Assembly: GCA_934561555.1 (NCBI GenBank)
Contig: CAKTGQ010000026.1
Location: 1-25,131, forward strand
Source of the DNA: an uncultured Faecalibacterium sp.
GTDB taxonomy: Bacteria; Bacillota; Clostridia; Oscillospirales; Ruminococcaceae
Direction of reading: 5' to 3'
DNA: 25,131 bases
Part shown: piece after piece, positions 14,727 through 22,418 of the stretch
Layout: every line of letters begins with the position of its first letter
Position numbering within the stretch: the first letter of the stretch is position 1
The notes under the pieces: generated by a model
Database searches by the model: none
The model's input: only the letters and a program-made list of their open reading frames with translations
What the model was told of the DNA's origin: nothing
Position numbers and translations under genes: made by a program

Positions 14727-15341
14727 TCAGCGGCCGATCAGCAGGTCGCGGCGGCAGCGCAGACCCACAGAGAGGGTGGCGCTGCTGCCCAGATGCCGCA
14801 GGGTGACGCGGGTGCCGGACTTCTGTCCCTCGCACAGCAGCGAGAGGTTCAGGGTGGTGGTGTTCTTCTCGGTCACCAGCACCAGCGTTTTCACGCCGTT
14901 GGCCTGCAAAGTCTGCATATCCTCGATGGTGGTGCGGAAGGTAGCCACCTCGGCGGGCACATCCAGCGTCAGCACGCCGTCCTTCTGGCGGGCAGTGTAC
15001 AGCAGCTGCTTGCCCAGCAGACCCTTGACGGTGTAGCGCGCCTCGGTCTTTGCGGTGTCAGCCAGCTCGTCACCGGAGATCAGCATAATGTTGCCCTGAA
15101 TGGGGTTGCCCTCCGGGGCACCGTAGCCGCCGTAGCTGGGGTCTTTTTCGCCCACGGCAACGTCGGCACTGTGCAGTGCGATGTCGCCCTGTACCATCTG
15201 CTCCTGCGGGGGCAGATAGCCCTCCACGCAGGTGGAATCCACCTCGGCGGCAAAGGCGCCCATGCTCAGCATGGCAGCGGCGCACACCGCCACAGCAGCA
15301 CAGCTCAGGGTACGGACAAACTTTTTGTTCAGCATCTTCAT
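14727..15341 (-). CDS. Secreted protein of unknown function
   Basis: I do not recognise this 204-residue protein. The ATG at 15341 has AGGAGG eight bases before it, so the 18 extra N-terminal residues of the longer open frame are rejected. It begins with a clear signal peptide: basic MKMLNKKFVR, hydrophobic core CAAVAVCAAAMLSMG, and likely cleavage after AFA near residue 31. The mature part is beta-rich by appearance, with no membrane anchor or cell-wall motif, and contains SYGGYGAPEGNPIQGNIMLISGDE and VKTLVLVTEKNTTTLNLSLLCEG. The sequence suggests alternating beta strands. It is transcribed alone, leftward, ending in the hairpin pair at 14554-14657. Its promoter is not obvious. Confidence 0.8.
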   Translation of the reverse strand: MKMLNKKFVRTLSCAAVAVCAAAMLSMGAFAAEVDSTCVEGYLPPQEQMVQGDIALHSADVAVGEKDPSYGGYGAPEGNPIQGNIMLISGDELADTAKTEARYTVKGLLGKQLLYTARQKDGVLTLDVPAEVATFRTTIEDMQTLQANGVKTLVLVTEKNTTTLNLSLLCEGQKSGTRVTLRHLGSSATLSVGLRCRRDLLIGR

Positions 15342-15448
15342 AGGAAATACCTCCTGAAAACGGCAGCCGCAGGGACTGCCTTTGTTTTTTTGCATCGTAA
15401 TCGTTTTTTGAAACCATGGTTCAGCTGCGGCGCATCCACAATGGAAAA

Positions 15449-15481
15449 CCGCCGTATCTGCTCTATAAACGGATACGGCGG
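15449..15481. other. Inverted repeat upstream of the secreted protein gene
   Basis: CCGCCGTATC and GATACGGCGG, a perfect 10-bp dyad with a 13-base loop, lie 108 bases before the minus-strand start codon. It could be an RNA hairpin in that gene's leader or a protein-binding site. No T-run follows on either strand. Confidence 0.6.
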
Positions 15482-15534
15482 CCGGATTATTGCAAAAGAT
15501 TCAAAATTTTTTATTTTCAGGGAAAAACGGCAAT

Positions 15535-15630
15535 AAAAAAGATTGACCGCCTCAGCCACCAACTCAAGCAGTCAATCTTTTTGACCAACGGGACGGAAAG
15601 CTGACCTTTTGCAGATCAGCGTCCTTTCTG
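15535..15630 (-). repeat. Second, probably decayed copy of the antitoxin RNA element
   Basis: This 96-base stretch is a near-copy of 15968-16062. It keeps both structures: the bidirectional terminator (AAAAAAGATTGAC ... GTCAATCTTTTT) and the hairpin with GCTGA/TCAGC arms. Substitutions are mostly in loops. No toxin-like ORF lies to its left, and where the good copy has TTGACA/TATACT on the minus strand this copy has CATGAT and no -35, so its own transcription is doubtful. Confidence 0.72.
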
Positions 15631-15662
15631 CTCTCCATCATGCGATTTTCCGTTGTTATACA

Positions 15663-15691
15663 TTGTATTTTACCGGAAAATATGCTATTCT
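15663..15691 (+). promoter_or_regulatory. Possible toxin promoter
   Basis: TTGTAT (15663-15668) and TATTCT (15686-15691) are 17 bases apart. A transcript from here would have a leader of about 145 bases before the GTG of the small hydrophobic peptide. The match to consensus is moderate. Confidence 0.45.
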
Positions 15692-15844
15692 AACTATAAG
15701 GCGCTGATTTGCAAGATTGGTGGTCATGCTTTCCGTCCCGCACGCTGTTTCACCTACATGGAATGAAGCAGGGGTTCGCGGGAGGAGAACTTTTTTGTAA
15801 GTACCCGACCCGGAGCCCTGAAGGCGAAGGGAGGGAGAAATGCT

Positions 15845-15979
15845 GTGAATCTGACAGAATTGTTGGCATTGCTGATGTTCATCCTCGGTCTGCTTACGCT
15901 GATCGTTGAAGTCATCCGGCTGACCTTTGAGGTAACGACCTTTTATCAGAAACAGGAGCATGAAAACAAAAAAGATTGA
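15845..15979 (+). CDS. Small hydrophobic peptide resembling type I (holin-like) toxins
   Basis: A 44-residue peptide starts at GTG with GGAGG eight bases upstream (GGGAGGGAG at 15830-15838). It has one long hydrophobic helix (LLALLMFILGLLTLIVEVIRL, split by few polar residues) and a polar, lysine-ending tail (QKQEHENKKD). That is the shape of the holin-like, Fst- and TxpA-type membrane toxins of Firmicutes. The stop codon lies inside the 5' arm of a bidirectional terminator shared with a convergent RNA from the minus strand, the arrangement of par/Fst-type loci. Toxicity is inferred from architecture; an ordinary small membrane protein remains possible. Confidence 0.7.
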   Translation: MNLTELLALLMFILGLLTLIVEVIRLTFEVTTFYQKQEHENKKD

Positions 15980-16013
15980 CCGCCTAGCTACCAACTCGTG
16001 CAGTCAATCTTTT
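15968..16013. terminator. Bidirectional terminator shared by toxin mRNA and antisense RNA
   Basis: AAAAAAGATTGAC and GTCAATCTTTTT pair around a loop of about 20 bases, giving a T-run in both directions. The toxin stop codon TGA (15977-15979) is within the stem. Confidence 0.83.
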
Positions 16014-16061
16014 TGACCAGTGGGACGGAAAGCTGACCTCTTGCGGATCAGCGTCCCTTCT
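15968..16061 (-). ncRNA. Putative antisense antitoxin RNA
   Basis: The minus strand carries a near-consensus promoter (next feature) pointing at the 3' end of the toxin. The RNA of about 95 bases would begin near 16061, form a hairpin (GGGACG...GCTGA arms, plus-strand 16022-16057), and end at the stem AAAAAGATTGAC/GTCAATCTTTTT followed by T bases on this strand too. It would be complementary to about 45 bases at the toxin mRNA's 3' end, including the stop codon and terminator. A related copy lies at 15535-15630. Confidence 0.7.
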
Positions 16062-16067
16062 GTTTAT

Positions 16068-16096
16068 AGTATAGTGCCTTTTACCGGCTTTGTCAA
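16068..16096 (-). promoter_or_regulatory. Promoter of the antisense RNA
   Basis: On the minus strand TTGACA (16091-16096) and TATACT (16068-16073) are exactly 17 bases apart. This is much closer to consensus than the toxin promoter, as expected if the RNA antitoxin is made in excess. Confidence 0.83.
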
Positions 16097-16115
16097 GGGC
16101 AGTCTGCGGTGTCTT

Positions 16116-17987
16116 TTACAGCGTAGGTTGCTCTTTTTCTGCGTTCTCCAGTTTGTTTTTGGTATCATCGCGGTTGAGGATATCCATGAACTCCTCGCCG
16201 GTGATGGTCTCCTTCTGGTACAGATACTGTGCCAGTTCGTCCAGTTTGGCGCGGTTCTCGGTCAGGATGCGGATGGCCTTTTCGTGCTGTGTCTTGACCA
16301 GCTCTACCACCTTTCGGTCGATCTCGCACTGGGTCTGGGCACTGCATGCCAGCGAGGTATCGCCGCCCAGATACTGGTTATTCACGGTCTCCAGCGCCAC
16401 CATGTCAAATTCATCACTCATGCCGTAGCGGGTCAGCATGGCACGGGCAAGCTTTGTGGCCTGCTCGATATCATTGGACGCGCCAGTGGTGATGGAGTTG
16501 AAGGCCACCTCCTCGGCGGCGCGGCCGCCGGTCAGGGTGGCGATCTTGTTTTCCAGCTCGGCCTTGTTCATCAGGTAGTGGTTGCCCTCGTCCACCTGCA
16601 TGGTGTAGCCCAGTGCGCCGGAGGTGCGGGGGATGATGGTGATCTTCTGCACCGGGGCAGAGTTGGACTGCTTAGCTGCCACAAGGGCGTGGCCGATCTC
16701 GTGGTAGGCTACGATGCACTTTTCGTGGTCGGTCAGGATGGAGTTCTTCTTCTGATAACCGGCAATGACCACCTCAATGCTCTCCTCAAGGTCGGCTTGG
16801 GTCACGCTCTTGCGGCCTGCCCGCACGGCACGCAGGGCGGCTTCGTTCACGATGTTGGCAAGCTCTGCGCCGGAAGCACCGGAGGCCATGCGTGCCACAG
16901 TGTTGAAGTCCACACCCGGGGCAATCTTCACCTTTTTGGCGTGTACTTTCAAAATCTCTTCGCGGCCCTTCAAGTCGGGCAGTTCCACGGGCACACGGCG
17001 GTCGAACCGGCCGGGACGGGTCAGGGCAGGGTCAAGGGAATCCGGGCGGTTGGTAGCCGCCAGAATGATGACGCCGGTGTTGCCCTCAAAGCCGTCCATC
17101 TCGGTAAGCAGCTGATTCAAAGTCTGCTCGCGCTCGTCGTTGCCGCCAAACTGACCGCTGTTGCGCTTCTGGCCGATGGCGTCGATTTCATCAATGAATA
17201 CGATGCAAGGTGCTTTTTCCTTGGCCTGCTTGAACAGGTCGCGCACCTTGGAGGCACCCATGCCCACGAACATCTCCACGAACTCCGAGCCGGAGATGGA
17301 GAAGAAGGGCACGTTGGATTCGCCTGCCACGGCCTTGGCCAGCATGGTCTTGCCGGTGCCCGGAGGGCCTACCAGCAGAATACCCTTGGGCATGGAAGCG
17401 CCGATCTCCTCGTACTTCTTGGGGTCGTGCAGATAATTGACGATCTCCTGCAGGTTCTCCTTGGCCTCGTCCTCACCGGCCACATCTGCAAAGCGGATGC
17501 CGTGGGTGGACTGCACATACACCTTTGCGTTGGATTTGCCTGCGCCGCCAAACATCATGGAACTCGGGCCGCCGCCTGCCTTTTCCATCAGCTTTTTGTT
17601 CATCTGGTTGCCGATGAAGCTGAACAGCAGGATGGGCAGTACGAACCACAGCAAAAAGCTGAGCACCGGCGAGCCCTGCTCCACGATCTCGCTGGAGAAC
17701 TGCGCACCGGCATCGTACAGACGCTCGGTCAGGCCGGGGTCGTTCATCAGGCCGGTCTTGTAGATCTGCTTGTTGTCCTTATCCGTAAAAATGATCTGGT
17801 TGGACTGGATATCCACCTTGCCGATGTTCTCCTGCTCGGTCATGCTCATAAAGGTGCCGTAGTCTACCTCCTGCACCTGACGCTCGGCCAGCCACGGCAT
17901 GACCACAAGGTTGATGACCAGCAGCACCAGCAGCACGATGGCATAGTAGATGGCCAACGGCTTTCTGGATGGCTTGACTTCTTTCAT
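16116..17987 (-). CDS. ftsH: ATP-dependent zinc metalloprotease FtsH
   Basis: FtsH is a hexameric membrane protease that extracts and degrades misfolded membrane proteins and some regulators. At 623 residues it has normal length. Membrane helices are at about 13-31 and 108-126 with the small outer domain between. The AAA module has Walker A GPPGTGKT (207-214), Walker [10 protein letters not shown] (264-272) and the second region of homology RPGRFDR (324-330). The zinc site is HEIGH (429-433), with Asp506 in SNDIEQA as the third ligand; Ile replaces the usual Ala in HEAGH, which should not disturb metal binding. AGAAGGAGG lies eight bases before the ATG. A -10 TATACT (plus 18039-18044) is seen upstream with a weaker -35. 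It is a single gene, divergent from the leu operon. Confidence 0.97.
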   Translation of the reverse strand: MKEVKPSRKPLAIYYAIVLLVLLVINLVVMPWLAERQVQEVDYGTFMSMTEQENIGKVDIQSNQIIFTDKDNKQIYKTGLMNDPGLTERLYDAGAQFSSEIVEQGSPVLSFLLWFVLPILLFSFIGNQMNKKLMEKAGGGPSSMMFGGAGKSNAKVYVQSTHGIRFADVAGEDEAKENLQEIVNYLHDPKKYEEIGASMPKGILLVGPPGTGKTMLAKAVAGESNVPFFSISGSEFVEMFVGMGASKVRDLFKQAKEKAPCIVFIDEIDAIGQKRNSGQFGGNDEREQTLNQLLTEMDGFEGNTGVIILAATNRPDSLDPALTRPGRFDRRVPVELPDLKGREEILKVHAKKVKIAPGVDFNTVARMASGASGAELANIVNEAALRAVRAGRKSVTQADLEESIEVVIAGYQKKNSILTDHEKCIVAYHEIGHALVAAKQSNSAPVQKITIIPRTSGALGYTMQVDEGNHYLMNKAELENKIATLTGGRAAEEVAFNSITTGASNDIEQATKLARAMLTRYGMSDEFDMVALETVNNQYLGGDTSLACSAQTQCEIDRKVVELVKTQHEKAIRILTENRAKLDELAQYLYQKETITGEEFMDILNRDDTKNKLENAEKEQPTL

Positions 17988-18192
17988 GGGAACTTCCTCC
18001 TTCTATATAAAGTGGACTTCCATCTGTTTGCTGCGTCCAGTATATCACACCTTGCCGCCCGGCAACAGCGCAGCGAGGGCAACTTTGCAAAAACTTAGCA
18101 GTTTCTTAACAAAGAGGGGAGAGTCCCTAATTTTTCATGATTTTCCCTATGGCATTGTGAAATGCTTTCATCTTTATCCTGAACGAAACTTC

Positions 18193-18221
18193 TTGACACT
18201 TTCTGGCAGGCGTGCTAAAAT
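18193..18221 (+). promoter_or_regulatory. Promoter of the leucine operon
   Basis: TTGACA (18193-18198) and TAAAAT (18216-18221) are 17 bases apart, placing the start of transcription at about 18228, directly before the T-box leader. Confidence 0.85.
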
Positions 18222-18227
18222 TATCTC

Positions 18228-18540
18228 ACTTTCAACAAAGCGCAAATGCGTTGACGGGGATAAAACGATCTTTCTTCTGCGTGCAGAGAGCCGCCGGGTG
18301 GTGCAAGGCGGGTGCAGAGAACTTCGGATACTGGCCCCCGAGCGGCAGAGCTGAATCGATAAGTAGGCTCTGACGGACGCCCACCGTTACAGGGGCAGCG
18401 ATTCGCCGTTTTGGCCGATCGTGCAAAGTGGCTGTACCTGACCGTGCAGCAAGGAGAGTGGTACCACGGGTGCCCTGTAAAAGCAATTTACAGGCTCTCG
18501 TCTCTCAAGGTTTTCGCCTTGAAAGACGGGAGCCTTTTTG
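18228..18540 (+). ncRNA. T-box leader, probably tRNA-Leu specific
   Basis: T-box RNAs sense uncharged tRNA and allow readthrough when the amino acid is scarce. The hallmark T-box is GAGTGGTACCACGGG (18455-18469). Its TGGT would pair with a tRNA ending ACCA, fitting the A73 of tRNA-Leu. Stem I is visible: base arms CGGGG (18255-18259) and CCCCG, the distal part GAGAGCCGCCGGGTGGTGCA, and on the 3' side of the specifier loop a CUG leucine codon at 18331-18333. CUU (18322-18324) is the weaker alternative specifier. The leader ends in an intrinsic terminator and is followed by four leucine genes, so leucine is the logical signal. Confidence 0.93.
18493..18539 (+). terminator. T-box terminator
   Basis: An 18-bp stem, starting GGCTCTCGTCTCTCAAGG and pairing with CCTTGAAAGACGGGAGCC apart from one mismatch and one wobble, encloses TTTTCG and is followed by five T bases. 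It is the regulated terminator of the leader. Confidence 0.93.
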
Positions 18541-18548
18541 TATGATAA

Positions 18549-18593
18549 CCCTCTCAGTCGCCTGACGGCGACAGCTCCCCCGAGGGGGGAGCT
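18549..18593 (-). repeat. Palindromic interspersed repeat, reverse copy
   Basis: This is the inverse of the standard element: CCCTCTCAGTC, a small hairpin (GCC TGAC GGC), then AGCTCCCCC GA GGGGGGAGCT. It lies between the T-box terminator and leuA, 10 bases after the terminator T-run. Between it and the next copy is the perfect small hairpin GCTTCTT CT AAGAAGC (18615-18630). Confidence 0.82.
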
Positions 18594-18655
18594 TTAAGAG
18601 AAAAGGGGAGGAATGCTTCTTCTAAGAAGCGTCTCACCTTTTTCAGAAGCCGGAA

Positions 18656-18705
18656 AGCTCCCCCTTCGGGGGAGCTGGCAGCCCCGCAGGGGCTGACTGA
18701 GAGGG
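18656..18705 (+). repeat. Palindromic interspersed repeat directly before leuA
   Basis: A full forward copy: AGCTCCCCC TTC GGGGGAGCT, GGC, the hairpin AGCCCC GCAG GGGCT, and GACTGAGAGGG. It ends 19 bases before the leuA ribosome site. Confidence 0.87.
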
Positions 18706-18738
18706 TTCGTCTCACCACAACATCAGGAGGACAACAGG

Positions 18739-20391
18739 ATGATGGACGCTACCAAGTACGCACCGGGGTACTACCCGGTACCCGCCGGTTATGACAGCTG
18801 GGTAAAAAAAGATCATATTGAAAAAGCCCCCGCATGGTGCAGCGTGGATCTGCGGGACGGCAATCAGGCACTGATCGTGCCCATGAGCCTTGCAGAAAAG
18901 CTGGAGTTCTTCCAGATGCTGGTGAAGATCGGCTTCAAGGAGATCGAGGTGGGCTTCCCCGCCGCCAGCGAGACCGAGTACGAGTTCCTGCGCACCCTGA
19001 TCGAAAAAGATATGATCCCCGCCGACGTCACCGTGCAGGTGCTGACCCAGTGCCGCGACCACATCATCCGCCGCACCTTTGAGGCGGTCAAGGGCGCACC
19101 CCGGGCGGTGATCCACTTCTACAACTCCACCTCCGTGGCGCAGCGGGAGCAGGTGTTCCATAAGTCCAAGGAGGAAATCAAGCAGATCGCTGTGGACGGC
19201 GCAAAGCTGGTCAAGCAGCTCAGCGAGGAGTACGAGGGCAACTTCCTGTTTGAGTACAGCCCCGAAAGCTTTACCGGCACCGAGGTAGATTACGCCGTAG
19301 AGGTGTGCAACGCCGTGCTGGATATCATGCAGCCCACCCCGGAGCGCCCCATGATCATCAACCTGCCGGTGACCGTGGAGATGAGTATGCCCCATGTGTA
19401 CGCCAACCAGATCGAGTATTGCGACAAGCACCTGAAGTACCGCGACAGTGTGATCATCTCTACCCACCCCCACAACGACCGCGGCACCGGCGTAGCCTGT
19501 GCCGAGCTGGCAGTGCTGGCGGGCGCACAGCGCGTGGAGTGCTGCCTGTTTGGCAACGGCGAGCGCACCGGCAATGTGGACGCCGTGACGCTGGCTATGA
19601 ATATGTACAGCCACGGCGTAGACCCCAAGCTGGACTTCTCGGATATGCCCGCCATCTGTGCCACCTACGAGCGGGTGACCCGGATGCACATCTACGAGCG
19701 CACCCCCTATGCCGGACAGCTGGTGTTTGCAGCCTTCTCCGGCAGCCATCAGGACGCCATTGCCAAGGGCATGGCTTACCGCAAGCAGACCGGCGAGCAC
19801 CGCTGGACCTGCCCCTACATCCCGGTGGACCCCCACGACATCGGCCGCACCTACGACGCCGACGTCATCCGCATCAACAGCCAGAGCGGCAAGGGCGGCA
19901 TCGGCTTTGTGCTGGAGCAGAACTACGGCTACAACCTGCCCCCCAAGATGCGGGAGGCGCTGGGCTACAAGGTCAAGAGCGTGTCCGACCACAGCCACAA
20001 GGAGCTGAGTGCCGCCGAGGTGCTGCACATCTTCGAGGACACCTATCTCAACCGCGCAAAGCCGCTGAACGTGGTGGAAGCCCACTTTGCACAGGTGAAC
20101 GGCATCACCGCCACGGTCACGCTGGAACTGAACGGCCAGCGCAAGGTGGTCACCTCGGTGGGCAACGGCCGTCTGGATGCCGTAGCCAACGCCATCCAGA
20201 GCGCCACCGGCATGGACTTCCATCTGGAAAACTACTCTGAGCACAGTCTGGACGAAGGTTCTACCTCCCGCGCAGCCTCCTATGTGGGCCTTGTCTGGGG
20301 CGACAACACGGTCACATGGGGTGCCGGTACCGACACCGACATCATCGTAGCCGGTATCCGCGCCCTTGTCAGTGCGATCAATAACAAGTAA
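18739..20391 (+). CDS. leuA: 2-isopropylmalate synthase (long LeuA2 type)
   Basis: LeuA joins acetyl-CoA to 2-ketoisovalerate, the first committed step to leucine. The 550-residue protein belongs to the longer group typified by actinobacterial and yeast enzymes. Catalytic barrel signatures are SVDLRDGNQAL (36-44, with the metal-binding Asp), FKEIEVGFPAASETEYEF and the metal ligands in STHPHNDRGTG (241-251), then GNGERTGNVD. The C-terminal 120 residues form the leucine-sensing regulatory domain. AGGAGG is eight bases before the first of two adjacent ATGs. It leads the leuACDB operon under the T-box leader; leucine feedback inhibition is expected from the family. Confidence 0.96.
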   Translation: MMDATKYAPGYYPVPAGYDSWVKKDHIEKAPAWCSVDLRDGNQALIVPMSLAEKLEFFQMLVKIGFKEIEVGFPAASETEYEFLRTLIEKDMIPADVTVQVLTQCRDHIIRRTFEAVKGAPRAVIHFYNSTSVAQREQVFHKSKEEIKQIAVDGAKLVKQLSEEYEGNFLFEYSPESFTGTEVDYAVEVCNAVLDIMQPTPERPMIINLPVTVEMSMPHVYANQIEYCDKHLKYRDSVIISTHPHNDRGTGVACAELAVLAGAQRVECCLFGNGERTGNVDAVTLAMNMYSHGVDPKLDFSDMPAICATYERVTRMHIYERTPYAGQLVFAAFSGSHQDAIAKGMAYRKQTGEHRWTCPYIPVDPHDIGRTYDADVIRINSQSGKGGIGFVLEQNYGYNLPPKMREALGYKVKSVSDHSHKELSAAEVLHIFEDTYLNRAKPLNVVEAHFAQVNGITATVTLELNGQRKVVTSVGNGRLDAVANAIQSATGMDFHLENYSEHSLDEGSTSRAASYVGLVWGDNTVTWGAGTDTDIIVAGIRALVSAINNK

Positions 20392-20397
20392 AGAACG

Positions 20398-20439
20398 AAC
20401 CCTCTCAGTCAATGCCGTAAGGCATTGACTGAGAGGGTT
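20398..20439. repeat. Perfect 19-bp palindrome between leuA and leuC
   Basis: AACCCTCTCAGTCAATGCC, loop GTAA, then its exact complement. It is made of two inverse copies of the repeat's GACTGAGAGGG tail joined by a short hairpin; the C-run/G-run part is absent. It ends 9 bases before the leuC ribosome site and has no T-run, so readthrough is likely. Confidence 0.9.
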
Positions 20440-20463
20440 ATAAGTAAAAAGGAGAAAACTACC

Positions 20464-21723
20464 ATGGGAATGACCCTGACGCAGAAGATCCTTGCCGCAC
20501 ACGCCGGACTGCCGGAGGTCAAGGCAGGCCAGCTCATCAACGCAAAGTTGGACATTGTGCTGGGCAACGATATCACCACCCCGGTGGCCATCAACGAGTT
20601 TGAGCGCGCCGGTTTTGACCGCGTGTTCGATAAAGAGCATATCGCTATCGTGCTGGACCACTTTGTACCCAATAAGGATATCAAGAGCGCTACCCAGTCC
20701 AAGCAGTGCCGGGAATTTGCCAATAAATACGATATCCTCAACTTCTACGATGTAGGCCAGATGGGCATCGAGCACGCCCTGCTGCCGGAAAAAGGCATCG
20801 TCACCGCCGGTGACTGCGTGATCGGCGCGGACAGCCACACCTGCACCTACGGTGCGCTGGGTGCCTTCTCCACCGGCGTGGGCTCTACCGATATGGCCGC
20901 AGGCATGGCCACCGGCATGGCATGGTTCAAAGTGCCCTCTGCCATCAAATTCGTGCTTACCGGCAAATTTGATCCCCGGGTGTCCGGCAAAGACCTGATT
21001 TTGCACATCATCGGCATGATCGGTGTGGACGGCGCACTGTATAAATCCATGGAGTTCACCGGCCCGGGCGTGGCAGGCCTTACCATGGACGACCGCCTGT
21101 GCATCTGCAATATGGCCATTGAGGCCGGTGCCAAGAACGGCATCTTCCCGGTGGATGAGGTGACCAAGGCTTATCTTGCGGGCCGCAGCCAGCGCCCGCC
21201 GGTGTTCTACGAAGCTGACCCCGATGCCGTGTATGAAAAGACCATCGAGATCGACCTGAGCGCATTGGAGCCCACCGTCAGCTACCCCCATCTGCCCGAG
21301 AACACCCATGTTGCCAGCGAGGGCAAGGACATCAAGATCGATCAGGTGGTCATCGGCAGCTGCACCAACGGCCGCCTGGAGGACATGGAAGCCGCTTACA
21401 ACATCCTCAAGGGCAAGCACATCGCCAAGGGCGTGCGCGGCATCATCATCCCCGCCACTATGGCAGTCTATAAGGAGTGCATCCTGCGGGGCTGGACCAC
21501 CGCCTTTATCGATGCGGGCTGCATCGTGTCCACCCCCACCTGCGGCCCCTGTCTGGGCGGCTACATGGGCATTCTGGCAGCGGGCGAGCGCTGTGTTTCC
21601 ACCACCAACCGCAACTTTGTGGGACGCATGGGTCATGTGGACAGCGAGGTCTATCTGGCCTCTCCCGCCACCGCCGCCGCCAGCGCCCTGACCGGCTACA
21701 TCACCGACCCGCGCACGGTCTGA
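20464..21723 (+). CDS. leuC: 3-isopropylmalate dehydratase large subunit
   Basis: LeuC, with LeuD, isomerises 2-isopropylmalate to 3-isopropylmalate through an iron-sulfur cluster. The start at 20464 ([15 protein letters not shown]) has AAGGAG nine bases upstream; the frame is open 13 codons earlier, but that part crosses the palindromic repeat. The 419-residue length belongs to the HacA-like group that works with a short LeuD. Cluster cysteines are C300 in GSCTNGR, and C360 and C363 in [33 protein letters not shown] is the conserved substrate and cluster region. The leuD start is 18 bases after the stop. Confidence 0.96.
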   Translation: MGMTLTQKILAAHAGLPEVKAGQLINAKLDIVLGNDITTPVAINEFERAGFDRVFDKEHIAIVLDHFVPNKDIKSATQSKQCREFANKYDILNFYDVGQMGIEHALLPEKGIVTAGDCVIGADSHTCTYGALGAFSTGVGSTDMAAGMATGMAWFKVPSAIKFVLTGKFDPRVSGKDLILHIIGMIGVDGALYKSMEFTGPGVAGLTMDDRLCICNMAIEAGAKNGIFPVDEVTKAYLAGRSQRPPVFYEADPDAVYEKTIEIDLSALEPTVSYPHLPENTHVASEGKDIKIDQVVIGSCTNGRLEDMEAAYNILKGKHIAKGVRGIIIPATMAVYKECILRGWTTAFIDAGCIVSTPTCGPCLGGYMGILAAGERCVSTTNRNFVGRMGHVDSEVYLASPATAAASALTGYITDPRTV

Positions 21724-21741
21724 CCCGAAAGGAGCATGAGC

Positions 21742-22224
21742 ATGAACGCAAGAGGTTCTGTTTTCAAATACCCGGATAATGTGGATACCGACGTCATCAT
21801 CCCGGCACGCCACCTGAACACGCAGGACGCCAAGGAACTTGCCAGCCACTGCATGGAGGATATCGACAAGGATTTTGTGAACCGGGTGCAGCCCGGCGAT
21901 ATCATGGTGGGCGGCTGGAACTTTGGCTGCGGCTCCTCCCGCGAGCACGCACCCCTGTGCATCAAGACCGCCGGCATCGCGGTGGTCATTGCCAAAAGCT
22001 TTGCCCGTATCTTCTACCGCAACAGCATCAACATCGGCCTGCCCATCATGGAGTGCCCGGAGGCTGTGGACGCCATCGAGGCAGGGGACACCGTTCAGGT
22101 GGACTTTGATACCGGCGTCATCACCGACGAGACCAACGGCAAGGTGTTCCACGCCGAGCCCTTCCCGCCCTTTATCCAGAACATCATCTCTGCCGGCGGC
22201 CTGATGAAGGCCATCCAGAAATAA
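21742..22224 (+). CDS. leuD: 3-isopropylmalate dehydratase small subunit
   Basis: The 160-residue swivel-domain subunit partners LeuC and completes the substrate pocket. Motifs are the opening [19 protein letters not shown], and [22 protein letters not shown], the family signature with its invariant [10 protein letters not shown]. Of two in-frame ATGs I choose 21742, because GGAG at 21731-21734 is seven bases before it but only one base before the ATG at 21736. The short length agrees with the HacB-type LeuD that pairs with the LeuC seen here. Confidence 0.95.
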   Translation: MNARGSVFKYPDNVDTDVIIPARHLNTQDAKELASHCMEDIDKDFVNRVQPGDIMVGGWNFGCGSSREHAPLCIKTAGIAVVIAKSFARIFYRNSINIGLPIMECPEAVDAIEAGDTVQVDFDTGVITDETNGKVFHAEPFPPFIQNIISAGGLMKAIQK

Positions 22225-22246
22225 GCCCATTCCCATCCGTGAAAAT

Positions 22247-22280
22247 GTGTTTGGAGCGGCCCGCAGGCCGCGACAAACAC
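22247..22280 (+). other. Hairpin in the leuD-leuB spacer
   Basis: GTGTTTG/CAAACAC and CGGCC/GGCCG form an imperfect hairpin around CGCA with a GAG/CGA internal loop. No T-run follows. The flanks (CCGTGAAAATG before, AATAAAAAT after) match those at 14622-14657, so it may be one of a repeat family. The rest of the 194-base spacer (to 22418) shows no gene; it might slow or process the message before leuB. Confidence 0.65.
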
Positions 22281-22418
22281 GAAATATAAATAAAAATTCC
22301 GCTGATTATGCGCAGAGCAACGCGGAGCGCATTCTAAATCGTCCAACCCCCAAAGAGGGCGTAAGGCTTTAAGAGAGTGGGGCTATCAGGGGCGTTTTGA
22401 GCATAGAAGGAGTACCTC

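Noticed and set aside
16020..18098. A 692-codon plus-strand frame opposite ftsH
   Set aside because: It is antisense to a complete FtsH with all its motifs. The His/Leu/Gly-rich product resembles no protein family.
18712..22236. A 1174-codon open frame on the minus strand across leuA-leuD
   Set aside because: It is long only because the GC-rich leu genes lack stop codons in this frame. The composition is of the reverse-frame type and it runs through three certain genes.
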